DNA of 64,000 nt from Aquanectria penicillioides (lineage: Eukaryota > Ascomycota > Sordariomycetes > Hypocreales > Nectriaceae). Below the pieces are notes generated by a model that had not been told where the DNA came from, did no database searches, and saw only the letters and a list, made by a program, of their open reading frames with translations. The DNA lies in contig PYIU01000006.1 in assembly GCA_003415625.1 (NCBI GenBank), positions 2,356,001-2,420,000 of the forward strand, in the 5' to 3' direction. The position numbers and the translations under genes were made by a program. Positions 1 to 12,826 of this stretch are shown in pieces. Within the stretch, counting starts at the first letter, position 1. Each line of letters opens with the position of its first letter.

Positions 1-3000
1 AACAAAAAATGGCAAATGGATATTGGCCACCTCGGCGGCCATCCTATTGTTTCAGCGTAAGGCCAAGGAAGCTACGCACGCACAGCAGCACCCATGATGG
101 GCCTGGTCCACAGGTGAATGGTTGGCCACCTTTTTGCGGGAGGAACCTCTTGGGTCGGGATACCTAGCTCGGGCAGCTTGCTGGAGAGGTTCCTCATCAT
201 GCCCATCCTCCCGCCTTGTTCTTGTGTGTGACTCGCCATACCCCTGCATTGGGCGGGATCTGGAAGCACCGGAGAGAGGACCACCGCATCGGCAGACAAG
301 AACATGCAGCTCGCCCACCCGGGGGCCCTTTGGGATAGAGATCGGGCTTGCGACCGGGCCAGGCGAGAGAGGGGAAGAGGGAAAAGGGACCCCATGAGCA
401 AAATCGTGGTGCTTTTGCGCTGCCTGAGGAGAATTGCGCCGTCCAAAGAGAAGTGTCCGTGGGATGTGTCCATGGGATGCGATGCGCCCATCGAGCATGA
501 CGCTTGCGCGCTGTCACCGCCGCCCCGCTCCGTCCACGTTGGATGCGCTGGCGCAAAAAGGGTCAACAACAAAATGCGACAGCAAGGCCCCCGTCGCCGA
601 ATCAGCGCTCATCGCAGCCCAGCCAAGCTGTCCCGGGTGGTCGCTTCATCTCCCCAGCCCTTTTTATTTATTTATTTATGTGTGTGTGTCTGCGCTGGTT
701 GTTGTCGTCGCCGGCGCGGGCGAGTAAGATGGAGTTCAGACGACTCATGATTTGCACCTGGCCCTGGCTTGCAGAACCCCGGCAATGTCATCTAGGTTGC
801 GCTGCCATCTTCCAATGGCAAGTCTAGCGCACACAAGTTACGGTGTGTATGGGTGTGTGTACGTGTGTGTGTGTGTGTGCGTGAGTACGTGCATGCGTGC
901 GTGTGTGCGTCCATGAGTTTGTGTGTCTATGTGCGGCCAGCTTGGGGGCTTGGTCTGAGAATGCAATGCCGTCGAGGACAGCGATGGTATTTCACGTAGT
1001 ACAGGCTTTGTATTCTGTTCTATTTGCCACTTGCGATTCAATGAACCACGCGCGCACATTAAAATGTTCGATTGCGCCAAGGCTGGTTAATGAGATAGTG
1101 CTCTATTGCCTCATATCATGTTCAGACACTGGCGCAGGTGCAGGTTATGGACATGTCTGGCATGGTGGCGGTCGCTAGATTTGTGTCGATGCGTCCAACG
1201 AACCCACCGCAGTTGGCACCCCGTTGGATCCCGTGCAATCCGTCGCAACTCGGCGAGATTTGATGTGATGCGAAGCGAAAGCTTACATTACGAGCAGGTT
1301 TGAACTGCCACCCCACGCTGAGCCCCAGACAAAGTCGAGGTACACCAAGCTTGTTGATGTTGGGCGCACCGAGGCTCAGCGCATACCGCAGAGGTCAGTC
1401 GATGGAGTCGCAAGGCTGAGACGATGTCGAGGCGATGCGGTTCCTGTCCATCAAGGGACATTGGCACATCCTAGCTGAGGATCTCGAAGATGCGCCGGAC
1501 CGCATGAGATTCTCGCACATCCAGTTCAATTCAACAAACGTGCCTTTTCGCGCACACGACCTGGGCGGGATATGTTACTTGCGCTAGTAGGGCTTTTCAC
1601 CTTCATAGCAGCGGGTTGGACCGGACCGAGCTGCGCGATGCGCAATCCCGTTTTCTGGCGCATGTCGACGGCTCACCAAGCTTCTCTCAGGTTACCGTCA
1701 CACTCGGCGTAGGGTAGGAAGCTCTCGAGAGCACATGCGACTGTGAACACCTTGCATTGGGAAACATGGAAGGTCAGTGCTCCATGGAAATTGGATGACT
1801 CCGACGGCCAAGCAAGGCGACCTTGTTGGAAAGCCAGAAATGGTGGCGTAGAGTTGGGCTAGTGCAGCAGCTTGCGTGGCGGCTTGAGGAGGGGCGATGC
1901 CATCCACCACCATGAACGGGTAGATTGTTGGTCCCAGCGCAGGCGTCCGCAGTCGAGTTCATCTGGGGCCGCTTCTTTGCCGATTTCGATTTCGCCAAAA
2001 CCCTGCAAGGAAGATGGTGTACAACGTACAGATCGCAGTCGTATTCTGGCCCCTTGCGAACCGCAAGTTGCTACTGCTGAGCATGTCAAGGTGGTGGGAT
2101 GAAACCACCGGTCCCAAATTGGCCTCGGCTTCGGATCTTGTGGTGAGCGAGGGCCGGGCGCATGCTTCGTACGTGGTGTCAACGACTTCCCGGATCTGGT
2201 CACGATCACCCCGGCGCAAATGGGTTGCGTGCCCCGGGGGTTTCGGAAGGCATTGAACAAGCCAAGTTCCTTTGAATATTTTGTCTGCGACTTGGTCTCG
2301 GGCAAGACGTCAATGTTCCAGAAGTCGTCAGCGGAGGAGGCGGCTCTGTTCGGAGGGATGGAACAGTCACGTGATGGCGCGGTGGGTTCGTGATGGAGCA
2401 TGGGTTGCAGTGACGCGGTGCTAGAATGTTGACAAGATGATGCATGAACGTCACATTGCACGGCGCATGAAGCTTAAAACGGTGACATATAGGTGGAAGG
2501 TAAATAAAGGTATCAAAACATATGCGTTGGTGAAGATTCAAATTGTTTCTGGTAGCTGGAAACTGTCTTTTCGATTTTTGAGGCTGAAAATCAACTCGTC
2601 GTGAGACGCGACTGATAACATCATCGTCTGGAAGAGGACTAGCGGCCTCCAACCTAGGCTAGGCGTGAATAAATCCGCACAAAATCCGTCATTGTGCACC
2701 ATCTCCGGGACGACGAGCATACACACACGCACGCGGCAGGGACTGGCCCGTGCACCACATACCTGCAAACCAGAAGCACCAAGTGTGGTGGACAATGGGC
2801 AGTCTGCTGCGCTAAAGTGTCTAAATCTGTGCAGAAAGCTGTTGCATAAACAAACAAACAATCTCCAATCTTGGCGGGAAAAGGTGGAGCCTCAGGACCC
2901 CAGCCGGCCCCATCAGCGCCCTTCGAGCCCCCAATCCAAAGCCACAGCGACATGCTCACAGTGCCGCAAGTGCCCTGTCAGCGCAGCCGTTGCCCGTTGC

Positions 3001-3657
3001 TGTCTGGTTGCCCGTTGCACAGCTACGGCGACGCTCCAGCCAAGGGAACCATGGACCCAAGGATGCATTGGTGACTGAGCAGTTGGCTTTATTTTGGTCC
3101 CTTCGCATCCAACATCACCTTCACTTTTCCATCCTCTCTCAAGCTTTCCTCCGGCTCGACTTGTTCTTTTCTTGTGTGGCAGGATCACCACTGTGATTGT
3201 GCAATTTCGACTGTACCATCGCACTAGGCATCGTCCCATCGCATCCCCTGGTCTGCCTTCCTGGTCCAAGCCCCCCGTGCCGAAATAACACCCCTTTCCC
3301 GCCTACGCCATCGAATCTCCAGGCTACTTTCCCAAAAAAAAAAAACACAAGCCGTTCATCATCACAAGCGACCCTCAAAGGCAAAAGTTAAGCAGACTCG
3401 GGCTTCTCGTCATCTGCTCATCGGAGCCGGTTCGAGATCATCGCGTCCAGCGAGTTGTCTTGTCTTACCACTCCACTTGATAAGACGATATCTCCGTTGT
3501 GTGCGAACTTCGACTGTACATGATATTGCGACGCGCCAACGCCCTTCCCCTTCTCACCGAACGTGTTCTTCTCCGGTGCTTGGTTCTCGAGCCCCAATCG
3601 CGCGTTATTAGCTTCTTTCAGCATCACACAAACTAACAGCAGCTTATCCTCTTCACA
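1..3657. other. Non-coding upstream region of the cyclin gene
   Basis: No open frame here resembles a known protein, and overlapping frames on both strands are of similar short length, as expected of non-coding DNA. It holds a GT-rich microsatellite near 842-932, a CACGTG hexamer near 2371 (the E-box-type core bound by many fungal bHLH factors; not shown to be functional), and pyrimidine-rich sequence from about 3270 leading to the cyclin ATG. The last few hundred bases probably contain the cyclin promoter and 5' leader. A gene fragment entering from the left edge cannot be excluded. Confidence 0.5.
842..932. repeat. GT-rich microsatellite
   Basis: An imperfect GT/GC dinucleotide tract, interrupted by short units such as ATG and ACG. 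It lies in non-coding DNA far upstream of the cyclin gene. Confidence 0.8.
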
Positions 3658-5937
3658 ATGGACGCAAGGGTACGTCTCCCTGTGGCGCGGCGCGTTTTCT
3701 TTGTCTCTGTCTTGGACAGGATTTTTTCCCTTGAAACTTGTCACCTCTCCCTTGGCGTTCCCCCAAGTTTGTTTATGTTATCCCTAGCTGACAGGTTTCT
3801 TCGCAGCCCTTCCGACCTCGCGGCTCCGAAAATATGCCACAACTTCACCAACGGCACAAATCTATGGGAAATTTGTCGACGATGGCTTCTGCTGCGACTG
3901 CCGGCTTTCGCGGGCCTGCTAAAAGAGCAGCCTTTGGCGACGTGACCAACGTCAGCAAGCACGCTAGTCACGGCCGCGACGAAGGCAAAGTCTTGAAGAT
4001 TCATGCAACCAACACAACCAGCACTGTTCTTGCGGCTCTGCCCGTAAACAAGGAGAACGTTGTTTACAGCAAAGACGCCTTCAACCGCCCTGCGCAAAAG
4101 CCCGTAGGGGGTTTTGCTGCCAACTCAAAAGGTGGTCTAGAGCCTAAGGCTTCTGAGGCAACTAAGAAGGCTACTATTCGAAGCGACTCCCAAGAGAACC
4201 GCGTTTCTTACGTCAAGAAGGATGTTCAAGTCAAGGCTTCGCACGTTGCTTCCTCATCACTAGATGCCCGCCCCTTCAACCCCGCCACCACAAGAGCCAG
4301 CCTCAGCTGAAGCAACAGCAACCCACACTTCGACGAACCCAGAGCAGGCAACTTGAAACAATCGTTGCCAAGGAAGACACCATCGAACCATCGTCTGAGG
4401 AAACCGCGGCCGCAATGGCCCTGCAGGAAGTTACTCACGCACAAACTCGCGCTGCTTACCTCGATTCTCTCTATTTATCTGCTGAGCAGGAAGCTAGTAT
4501 TGACGTGAATCACGAGGAGGAACTTGCTGAGCTATCCGCTAAGCTCCCTGAAATTTCTGAAGAGGAAGCCATCGTTCCCGTCTCATATCAAGGTGCTCCT
4601 CTTCCTGCCATGTCCGAGCCCGAAGAATGCTGGGATGAGGAGGATGATGAGGAGTTTGACGATCAAGATCAAGCCTATACCACTGCGCACTCGTTCCGTT
4701 CCCGCGACCTGACTGCTGGTGGTGCCACTACTGTCGTCCCACCCCGTGTCACTGCTCGCGTGCAACGTGAGCTTGAAGAGGCTAAGATTGAGGTTGAGCG
4801 AACTCGCACCCAGGATGACATTGAGGAGGAGCTCTGGGATGTGAGCATGGTTGCCGAGTATGGAGACGATATTTTCGAGTATATGCGGGAGCTCGAGGTA
4901 TGTGATTTGCCCGCACTATACTCGGATTTCTAGCTGACAAGATGCACAGATCAAGATGCTTCCCAACCCCCACTACATGGATATTCAAACTGAGATTCAG
5001 TGGTCGATGCGATCGGTTTTGATGGACTGGTTGGTTCAAGTGCACAACCGGTTCGGCCTTCTCCCAGAGACCCTCTTCTTGACTGTCAACTACATCGACC
5101 GATTCCTGTCTTCCAAGATTGTGTCTATAGGCAAGCTTCAACTGGTCGGCGCGACGGCGATCTTGGTTGCCTCGAAATACGAAGAGATTAACTGCCCTTC
5201 ACTGCAAGAGATTGTATACATGGTCGACAATGGATACACGGCGGACGAGATTTTGAAGGCAGAGCGCTTTATGCTTAGCATGCTTAGCTTCGAGCTGGGC
5301 TGGCCCGGTCCGATGAGCTTCCTGCGACGCGTGAGCAAGGCGGACGACTACGATTTGGAGACGCGAACTTTGGCCAAGTACTTCCTCGAGCTGACCATTA
5401 TGGATGAGCGGTTCGTGGCCTCGCCGCCAAGCTTCCTGGCTGCTGGCGCGCACTGCTTGTCGCGATTTATTCTCAACAAGGGTGAATGGGTAAGTTGGTT
5501 CGTTCTTGCACAGGCACTGGGACTTTATTACTGACGCGTCGACAGACCAAGGCCCATGTGCACTACTCCGGATACACTTGGAGTCAATTGAAGTCGCTCG
5601 TCACCATGATGATTGAGTGCTGCGATCGACCTCATCTCCACCACGCGGCCGTGTTCGAAAAGTACGCAGAGCGACGATTCAAGGAGGCGTCGCTGCTCGT
5701 ACAGAGCGCATTGGACGCGGGTTTTGCGCTTCCGAACCAAGCGCCCCTCCGACAACTGTCCTCGCAAGACTCGTATCTCGAGGGTAACGCCGAGCCCCAG
5801 TACGCCTCTCATGGCAAGCTCGTCCCATTGAAGGCTGATTGCCATGATGAACTATCAGGGGAGACCGGCACGTTGCGGTTGACAGCGGCGATGTGCATGT
5901 TCGATTTGCAGGGACGGCCTGCATGGCGCCTGCATGA
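3658..5937 (+). CDS. G2/mitotic-specific B-type cyclin (NimE/Clb-like)
   Basis: Regulatory subunit of the mitotic cyclin-dependent kinase, driving entry into mitosis. Exon 1 is only 12 nt (3658-3669, MDAR); exon 2 opens at 3807 in frame. The N-terminal part carries a destruction-box-like RAAFGDVTN (residues 44-52) and a KEN box (86-88), both recognised by the anaphase-promoting complex. The cyclin box contains MRSVLMDWLVQVHNRF and KYEE, diagnostic of B-type cyclins, followed by a C-terminal cyclin fold. Further introns are 4898-4949 and 5490-5545. The frame changes between about 4230 and 4310: upstream coding ends at a stop at 4308-4310, and the continuation is open in another frame from about 4262. 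No convincing intron explains this, so one base may be missing. The 3' end is uncertain: a 59-nt intron (5800-5858, with CTGAT branch) gives a stop at 5937, whereas reading through gives 6040 with an unconvincing tail. Confidence 0.9.
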
Positions 5938-6417
5938 GCCTTATCACCACTGTAACTTGTGTGTCCGAGTTGGCATTTTTGTCTATTCCAGCTGCAGCTG
6001 CTGGGCCCCCGTCGGTGCTCACCGTGGGGTGGCCCATTGACACCGGCCCGGGATTGTGTGTGGCTCACCGCGAGGTAGCTGGCTACCACCGGCCCGGGAA
6101 CGGAGCCGATGATGGCCCAGCCACCCAGCCTCGTTTCGCCTGCCTCCCGCCTTTAGGCTCTCCGCATTTCGCCTTAGTCCTCACTTGAGGGTGTTTCTGT
6201 TTGACAACGACTTTTTAATAATCATCTGTGGCTGGATTGGACTTGATTCGACTCGGGAACAAAGAAGGGGAACGAAGAAAAAACAAGCAACAAAGATATC
6301 AGTTATGGGACTTTCTGACTCTTTTGCCTGGCCCCCAGTTATCACTGGAACAGGGAGAGGAAGAGGGAACCTGTATTACGACTCTGGATGACTGTTACGA
6401 GGATCATGACTACACAG

Positions 6418-6437
6418 TTTTTTTTTTTTTTTTTTTT
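6418..6437. repeat. Poly-T tract (20 T)
   Basis: Uninterrupted run of 20 T residues downstream of the cyclin gene. Runs like this are frequent in the spacers of this window. Confidence 0.9.
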
Positions 6438-7822
6438 GCGTTATCTCACCTTGACCTTTTTTTTTTCTTTGTCACTGGCTGGTTCTTTGTGTTGCGCTCG
6501 GAATTCGGAGTTACGGGAATGGCAATTACGATCCCACCCACGAGCACGCCCACGCGTGCACACCCGCACCCTCCACGATGCCAACAACCACCCACCACCA
6601 CCACCATGCTGGTCTCTTGCAGAAAGTTCAGGGACGGCCAAGATGGTGTCGATGGGTGGTGACCCGGGAGATGGATGGATGGATGGGATCATGGATCAGG
6701 GACAGGGACCATGGGGGGTGGGGACCGGGGATTTTAGGGACAGTATTGGTTTTGGTTTTGGGTTGGCTTGAGTGGCCCCGGAAAGGACGGGCATAGACTT
6801 GGGATTAATCAGTCAGTCAAATCATCACTCACGGATGGATGAGGATGATGGAATCTGCTGCTGTGGATGGGTGGGATGGGATGGGCGGCAGCATGATGCA
6901 AGCCACCACCACCATTACCGCAACAGCAACAAAGACGCCAGATCCGATGGGTTTGGACGTGTATGATATCTAATCCCGACCCCATCTCGAGTGGGCTATT
7001 TTGCATTTCTTAAACAGACCTTGTTGAATTAGAAGCTCCAATCAGATGGACCAATTGCACTCGCTATGTGCTGTCATCCTGGTCGGTACATTACTTATTA
7101 GGCGCCGCAATTGTAATCGCAGCTGTGGTTGTACAGTGTCATGCGACGGCATCCCGATGGACCAGGTGCAACGCCGCCAATCTGTTGCCGCATGGCATCA
7201 TCGCCCGCCTAACTAACAAGAGCAAAAAGCAAAGACCGCGCGCACAGAGGCACAGGAGCCACATTCTATGCATCATCATCATCATCAGCATCATCAGCAG
7301 CAGCAGCAGTAGCAGCATTACGACCGGCCGTCGGGCTCGGGGTACATAGGAGGAGCATGTCCAAGGGTCACGTAGAGACCCCTGGGAGGTCCCTTGGCCG
7401 CGCCGGTTCCACGCACCCCTCCCTTCCTGGCGGTCCTCGTGAGAAGCTATGGACGGGCCCAGCAAGCAGGCAGTGAATCGGTTCGGGGAGGGTTTCCCGG
7501 CCCCATGGACGAAGCAGGAAAAGACTCTCTCTCTCGTTGCTTTTTGCCCCTCTCTTGCTTCTGTAGTTTCCTGTGTCCCAAGAAGAACAGCGCCGTTGAC
7601 GCCTAGCTGGAGGAAGGGGAAGAGGCAGCAGCACGTTGTCATGCAAGGTCAATGCGATGCAGAGCAATCAATCAAATCTCGAGCCAACGTCCCCAGCACC
7701 GGGATCTGGGCGTCGAAGTTGAATGAGCTCCTCCTCGTGGCCCTCCGCCATCGTCTGGCTGAGATCTAGAACGTATTCCAGAATCCCCCTACACCCTACC
7801 AGATTGCTCTCCCCGATATTCG

Positions 7823-7849
7823 CCCCCCCCCCCCCCCCCCCCCCCCCCC
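7823..7849. repeat. Poly-C tract (27 C)
   Basis: Uninterrupted run of 27 C residues in a spacer, by far the longest C or G homopolymer in the window. Its true length is uncertain because such runs are hard to sequence. Confidence 0.9.
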
Positions 7850-9320
7850 ACTATGCGAATCCGCCATGGCAATGTCCATGAATGGAGACTATTCATCAAT
7901 ACTCCGTCTTGCCCGTGCCGGCTACTGACCTAGCCAAACAAAGAGCTTGGTCAATCAACTCCGGATCTCCCTTCCCCAGGTCTCTGATCATCGTCCGTGT
8001 TTCTGGATCAAAGGAACCCCGAGTTTCGTCCTTGTCTGCCCTGTGCTTCTCCCCCCCCACCCCCACTTTGGCTCACCTTTTTACACACCTCAACCTCCCC
8101 ATGGAACGAGTCGACGAACGAACGGTGAACAAAACAAGCACTGCAACTAGCTAATCCCAGGCCGGGAATTTCCGGCTCTCCGGAGCTTTGGCGCCAAGCA
8201 AGATGAGAGCGGCCCCCGGGACTTGAGAAGGAGGGGTGTGTGGATATCGCGTTTTCCATAATAGCGGCTTTTTTCTAGCTTGTGATGTTGCTTGCGTGCC
8301 CACTAGTCTCCCATTCCTCCCCCTGGGGTAGGGTTCTTTTATCCCCGCAAGAAAAAAAAAAAGAAGAAAAAAAAAAGAAGTGAGAAGTCACGACGAGAAG
8401 CGGAGGAAGGACGTGCCAAAGGTGCCAAAGGAAAGCAAGCAGGAAATAAGATGAATGTTAGAGGCTGAGGGGCGAGGGTTTTTGGAAGGGATGGCAAGTA
8501 GACTGGCACGTGTGTGGTGGATGGGGGCAAGGGAGGAGATTACTCTTTTGTTTCGGGAGGGATCGCGATAGGTGCGCGAAGGATGGAGAGGATTGAATCA
8601 TCAAGAGGGCGGCGCGGTGCGGATGCGGACGCGGACGCGGATTTACGGATTGTGAAGTCGCATGGCGCCAAATTACATTGCTCCCCGTGACTCTTCTGGG
8701 TTTTCTTGATGTCTCGATTGAGTCAACTGGTAGGATTTGCCGAAACAAGGAATAATATCTGGGAATGGGCAGCGGCATCGGCAGACCAGGACCAGGACCG
8801 GGACTAGGTTCACGTCCAAGTTCAAACCCAAGTTCAAGGTCAAGGTCAAGGGACAAGGTGAGCGGGCAGTGATACACCCATGATACCCAGATCCGCAAAT
8901 CTCGAGCCAATTCCAGCGTTCCTCCGTGCTCCCGGATCCCCAGTTGCCCGTGGTCCGTGGTCTGTGGTCCGTGGTCCGCAGCCCTGTAATGGTCTGTGTG
9001 TGGTCTGTATTAGTCGAAGTTGAGCGCTGGGCATGCGTGCCTCGTCTCGTGGACGTCTGAGGATGGGATGGGGACCCGTCTAGAAATAAATCCGGGGAGA
9101 CCAGACGGTCCAAGTTGCCTCTCCTGGCCGAACAACGGCGAGCAGTCCGTACTGTATGAGGAATGAAATTGAGACACTGGGACACGACACGACCACATTT
9201 GACACCGAATAGAACGTGACGACCCCAGGTGGGATTCCATGACTAGCGCTAATGAAGCTACGGTCCAGCGGAAGCCCTGCAGCAGCGGATCAGAGAGGAG
9301 CCAGCGAAGCCCAGCAAGGG

Positions 9321-9415
9321 AGCAAGCAAGCAAGCAAGCAAGCAGGCAAGCAGGCAAGCAAGCCAACATCGAGTAGCAGCAGCAGCAGAAGCAGAAGCAG
9401 CAGCCGCAGCAGCGC
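9321..9415. repeat. Adjacent GCAA and AGC microsatellites
   Basis: A tetranucleotide GCAA/GCAG array (about 9321-9363) is followed by a trinucleotide AGC/AGA array (about 9373-9415). The open frame across it would encode only Lys/Gln/Ala and Ser/Arg repeats, so it is treated as non-coding. Confidence 0.8.
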
Positions 9416-11466
9416 AGGACAAGGTCAGTCAGGACGCGCGCGCCGGGCCCTGTCTCAGCCGCCTTGCCGGGGGGTGTGAGCGTCAGCTGAGAGGCAGACC
9501 GGGCTGCTGGTTTGTGCCTGTGCCTTGTGCTGTCTCTTTTGATATTTCGCGCAAAAAAAAATAAAATAAAAAAATTAGAAAAGAGAGACGGGGATAGACA
9601 GAGAGAGGGCGAAAGAACTGTGAGAGTGACTGACGTCGTCTGAACGTGACCCGTGAGAGTGGCACAGTCAGTATTGACGTATAAGAGGCGCGCACACAAC
9701 CACAACGGCGGGCGGCTGTGGTCAGCTTTCAGCCATCATCTGGTCCTCTCCGATAGAGAATCGACAGCAACCCTACCAAGAGACAGCAAGACACACACAT
9801 AAAAAAAAAAGATACTTGTAGGTGTTGTGTATTGGCACTGTACAGTACATTGTCTGTTTCGCAAAGAGTACAGGACACACAGATACATACCTCCCTACCT
9901 ACACAGATTCAATACCTGCCCAGGCACAGGCACAGGCATAGGGCGCACACCACACACGGACAAGGCAGGCGCACAACAATACACAGACGCACCAGATAGA
10001 CACAGACGAGACAGGACTAGCTGCCGCTGAAGCGGGATGGAGATGTGGATGTGGATTTGCGATGGGGCCCTGATGAACACGCGCGCCATTCAGTGTCAGA
10101 ACGTCGTTGTCGTTCCCCCCCCTTGGCCGCCTCATGCGCGTGTGTGGGCGTGTATGCGTATGTGCCTGCGGTGGTTTTTCTCTCGGGACACACCTCCCCC
10201 CTCCTCCTCCGTCCCCGGGGACCAGGAAATTTGTCATTGGTAAAACACCTTACCTCACCTTAACTTCTCCGCGTAGTCTTTCCTCGTTCAGGTTGGCAAC
10301 GAGCAAACAGGTGTCAGGTCTCAGTTCCCAGTCCTAGTTTTCTCTCTTTCTTTCGCTGTCTGTCCTCCGGCGTTGGGGAGAATTCGGCGGGAGCTGTCAA
10401 TTAGTTGCGCGCTCTCGAGGGGCCCGGGATTGCGCGCATGTGTGCTTTGGCTCTCCGAAACTCCGGCCTGGAGCGGGTCCTGTTGTTTCCCTTGCCCTTC
10501 CTCCCCTCCCCTCCCCCTCGCCTTGCTTTGCTTCGGGCTCGTCTGCCCCCCCCCTCCTCGTCGCCGTGGTTCCTCCAGGCCCGGCTCGGTGACGATGCCG
10601 GTGGTGAGGGCGGGCAAATTGCAAACGCCAAAACGCCCAATGCTTTGCAAACACTGCAGTACAGTGTGTGTGTGTTGTATCAACGAAGCAAACCAATTGG
10701 CTCTTCAGAGTTGCCATTTTCAATTTTTTTTTTTTTTGCGTCAGCCTGTCCATCAGGTGGCTGAGATCTTGTGCCTGTATCGGTTGATGTATCTGTTCAT
10801 ATATCCACCGAGATACATCTGACGGGAAGGGGATGGCACTGTATCTTGCGTCTTTCCCTGTGCAGCAGCGCAACGGAGGGGATGCGTTGTGTTGCGTTGG
10901 CAGCATCTGCATCCCACATGTGCATCCGCAACCGCAACCATCCTTTTTGACCCCCATGCTTGTTTGTGACCATCCCACGCATTCATTATTCAGATGCTGA
11001 TGACGATGATGAAGATGGAAGGTCAGTCAATGCCCGTGACTAACTCATAATGATGCCCTCCACATCTGACTCTGACCCTCACTGTGACCCTCATGCTCGC
11101 TCACTCCGTGTCTCTCTCTTGTAGCTTCTCGGGCTCACATGCGCACACGCATGTATGCACACGCACATGTTGATCCTGAGATCCTCTCGTTTCCATCCAT
11201 CCCCCCCCTCCCCTCCCCTTCCCGATCCCATGCCCACTGCTTCTCCATTTCTCCATTTCATGGGGGACGGGGACCCTCTCTGCTTCCCACTTCCTCCACG
11301 CCTTGTCCCGTTTGATTGTCCGTGCTTCATGTTTTGGCTGCACGTAAATAGTATGGCTACGGACGCCCCTCCGCACGTGGAGCTGGCTGGGATGGGGGTG
11401 GAAGCCACGGCGGAGGCGGCAGGCGGCGACATTATGGAACCGGGCGACGACACGGCAGCGGACGGA

Positions 11467-11470
<4 letters not shown>

Positions 11471-11514
<44 letters not shown>
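11471..11514. repeat. AG dinucleotide microsatellite
   Basis: A perfect run of 22 AG units in the spacer about 1.3 kb upstream of the carrier gene. Confidence 0.9.
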
Positions 11515-11518
<4 letters not shown>

Positions 11519-12826
11519 GAGCTATGTAGACGACACCAAAGACCCTTGCTTGCTATTCGCCTCGCTTCCCTATTCTTAAAAACTTGAGTTTCTTTTCTTT
11601 TTTTCTTCCTAACAATTTCTTTTTCTCGGTCCTTCTCTTTTTTTAATTATTTTTTTATTAAATTTTTTGCTGTGTCTTTAGGAGAAACTGGCAACTTCGC
11701 AGTAGTAGGCTGGATGCTCATCATTATTAAATTCGCCATCCGCCCTGACTAATAACGTTCAAAGCAAATTGGAGGAAATGTGAGAATTCGAACAGAAGGA
11801 AAATAAATACCTGTCGCCACATACATCTCAGCTGTGAAAATAGGTATCTCGTAGCGCCCCTTGCCCGCCATCCTCCCACCCCCCAGCTTGCTTGCCCCCC
11901 CCCCAGGTCCCACTAAAATGGAGCCTCGAGGGCTTCGGAGCGCGCCTCCAGCGGCTCAACGTATGCCCGCCTACCTAAGCCAACTGTGCAGCGCACAGCA
12001 CAGCGCAGTCACAGTAGGAGTCCAGTTGCCGCTGGTCCGGTTTTCGCTCACTCGCTCTCCTTTGACCGCCGCCGCCCGGGAACCACGCTTGCACGCCTAC
12101 GCCTCAGAGGAGGCGACAGACTCACACGCCCCCCCTCCCGAGCCCCAATTGCGCGCCCCCCGAGGGTGCGAGTGACAAGTGACCACTGGGCCACTGGGCC
12201 ACTGGACCACCCCCCGGAAGCGCGCCCCAAAAGTCACTCTCACAGTGGAGGGATGTACGGAGTAGCGCACCGTGGGTACCTCCCAAGGTGTTCCACCCCG
12301 GGCCAACCACCGGCCCCGATAGCAAATTTATGCCAAAATCTTGCCTTGGCTGGCCTGGCTCTGTCGCCCGCTCCGCCGCTCCTCACATCTCGACCTCAGG
12401 ACCCTCAGGACCCAGACCAAAACGACTCACGGGTTTCCAATTGACGCATTTCTTTCCTCCTCTGGGCTTTCCTCTCTTCTTCCTTCTTCAATACCCCCCG
12501 GTTCCTCTCCTCTCCAAGACCCAAAGACATATTGCGCGTGTTGTGTGGCCGCCTTGTCTCGTCTGCTCTCCCTTGTGTATTTTTTTTTTCCTTTCCTCTC
12601 GCAGAGCCTTGTGTTGCCTTTCCTCGTGGTTATAGAGCCTTGGAACCCCCCCTCCTACCTCCTCCACTTCTCTCCGTCGACCTCGCCCCAGGGTACTCGG
12701 AGCACCACCGCCTGATCGACCTTATCCTCCACCGTCGTCTGCTTCGTCCTGGTCGTCAATTGCGAGCCTCTTCCCTCCGACCCCGAATTCCCTCGCCTCC
12801 GAATCCCCTCCGAGCCCGACTTCACA

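Larger units (their letters stand above)
5938..12826. other. Long simple-sequence-rich intergenic spacer
   Basis: Nearly 7 kb without a recognisable gene. It begins with the cyclin 3' UTR, and its last part (from roughly 12.4 kb, pyrimidine-rich) is the carrier gene's promoter and leader. It holds many homopolymers and microsatellites: T20 at 6418-6437, C27 at 7823-7849, GCAA and AGC repeats at 9321-9415, and AG repeats at 11471-11514. Open frames here are low-complexity and read equally well on both strands. I see no gene in it. Confidence 0.5.

Noticed and set aside
1859..2461. 200-codon minus-strand open frame upstream of the cyclin gene
   Set aside because: No recognisable domain, no neighbouring splice-joined exons, and other frames on both strands are open across the same stretch; composition looks non-coding.
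9010..9705. 231-codon minus-strand open frame
   Set aside because: It crosses the GCAA and AGC microsatellites, yields Cys/Leu/Ala low-complexity runs, and has no homology I recognise.
10397..10978. 193-codon minus-strand open frame
   Set aside because: Contains Gly/Arg/Ala-biased simple sequence and a Lys run from a poly-T; overlapping frames are equally long on the other strand.
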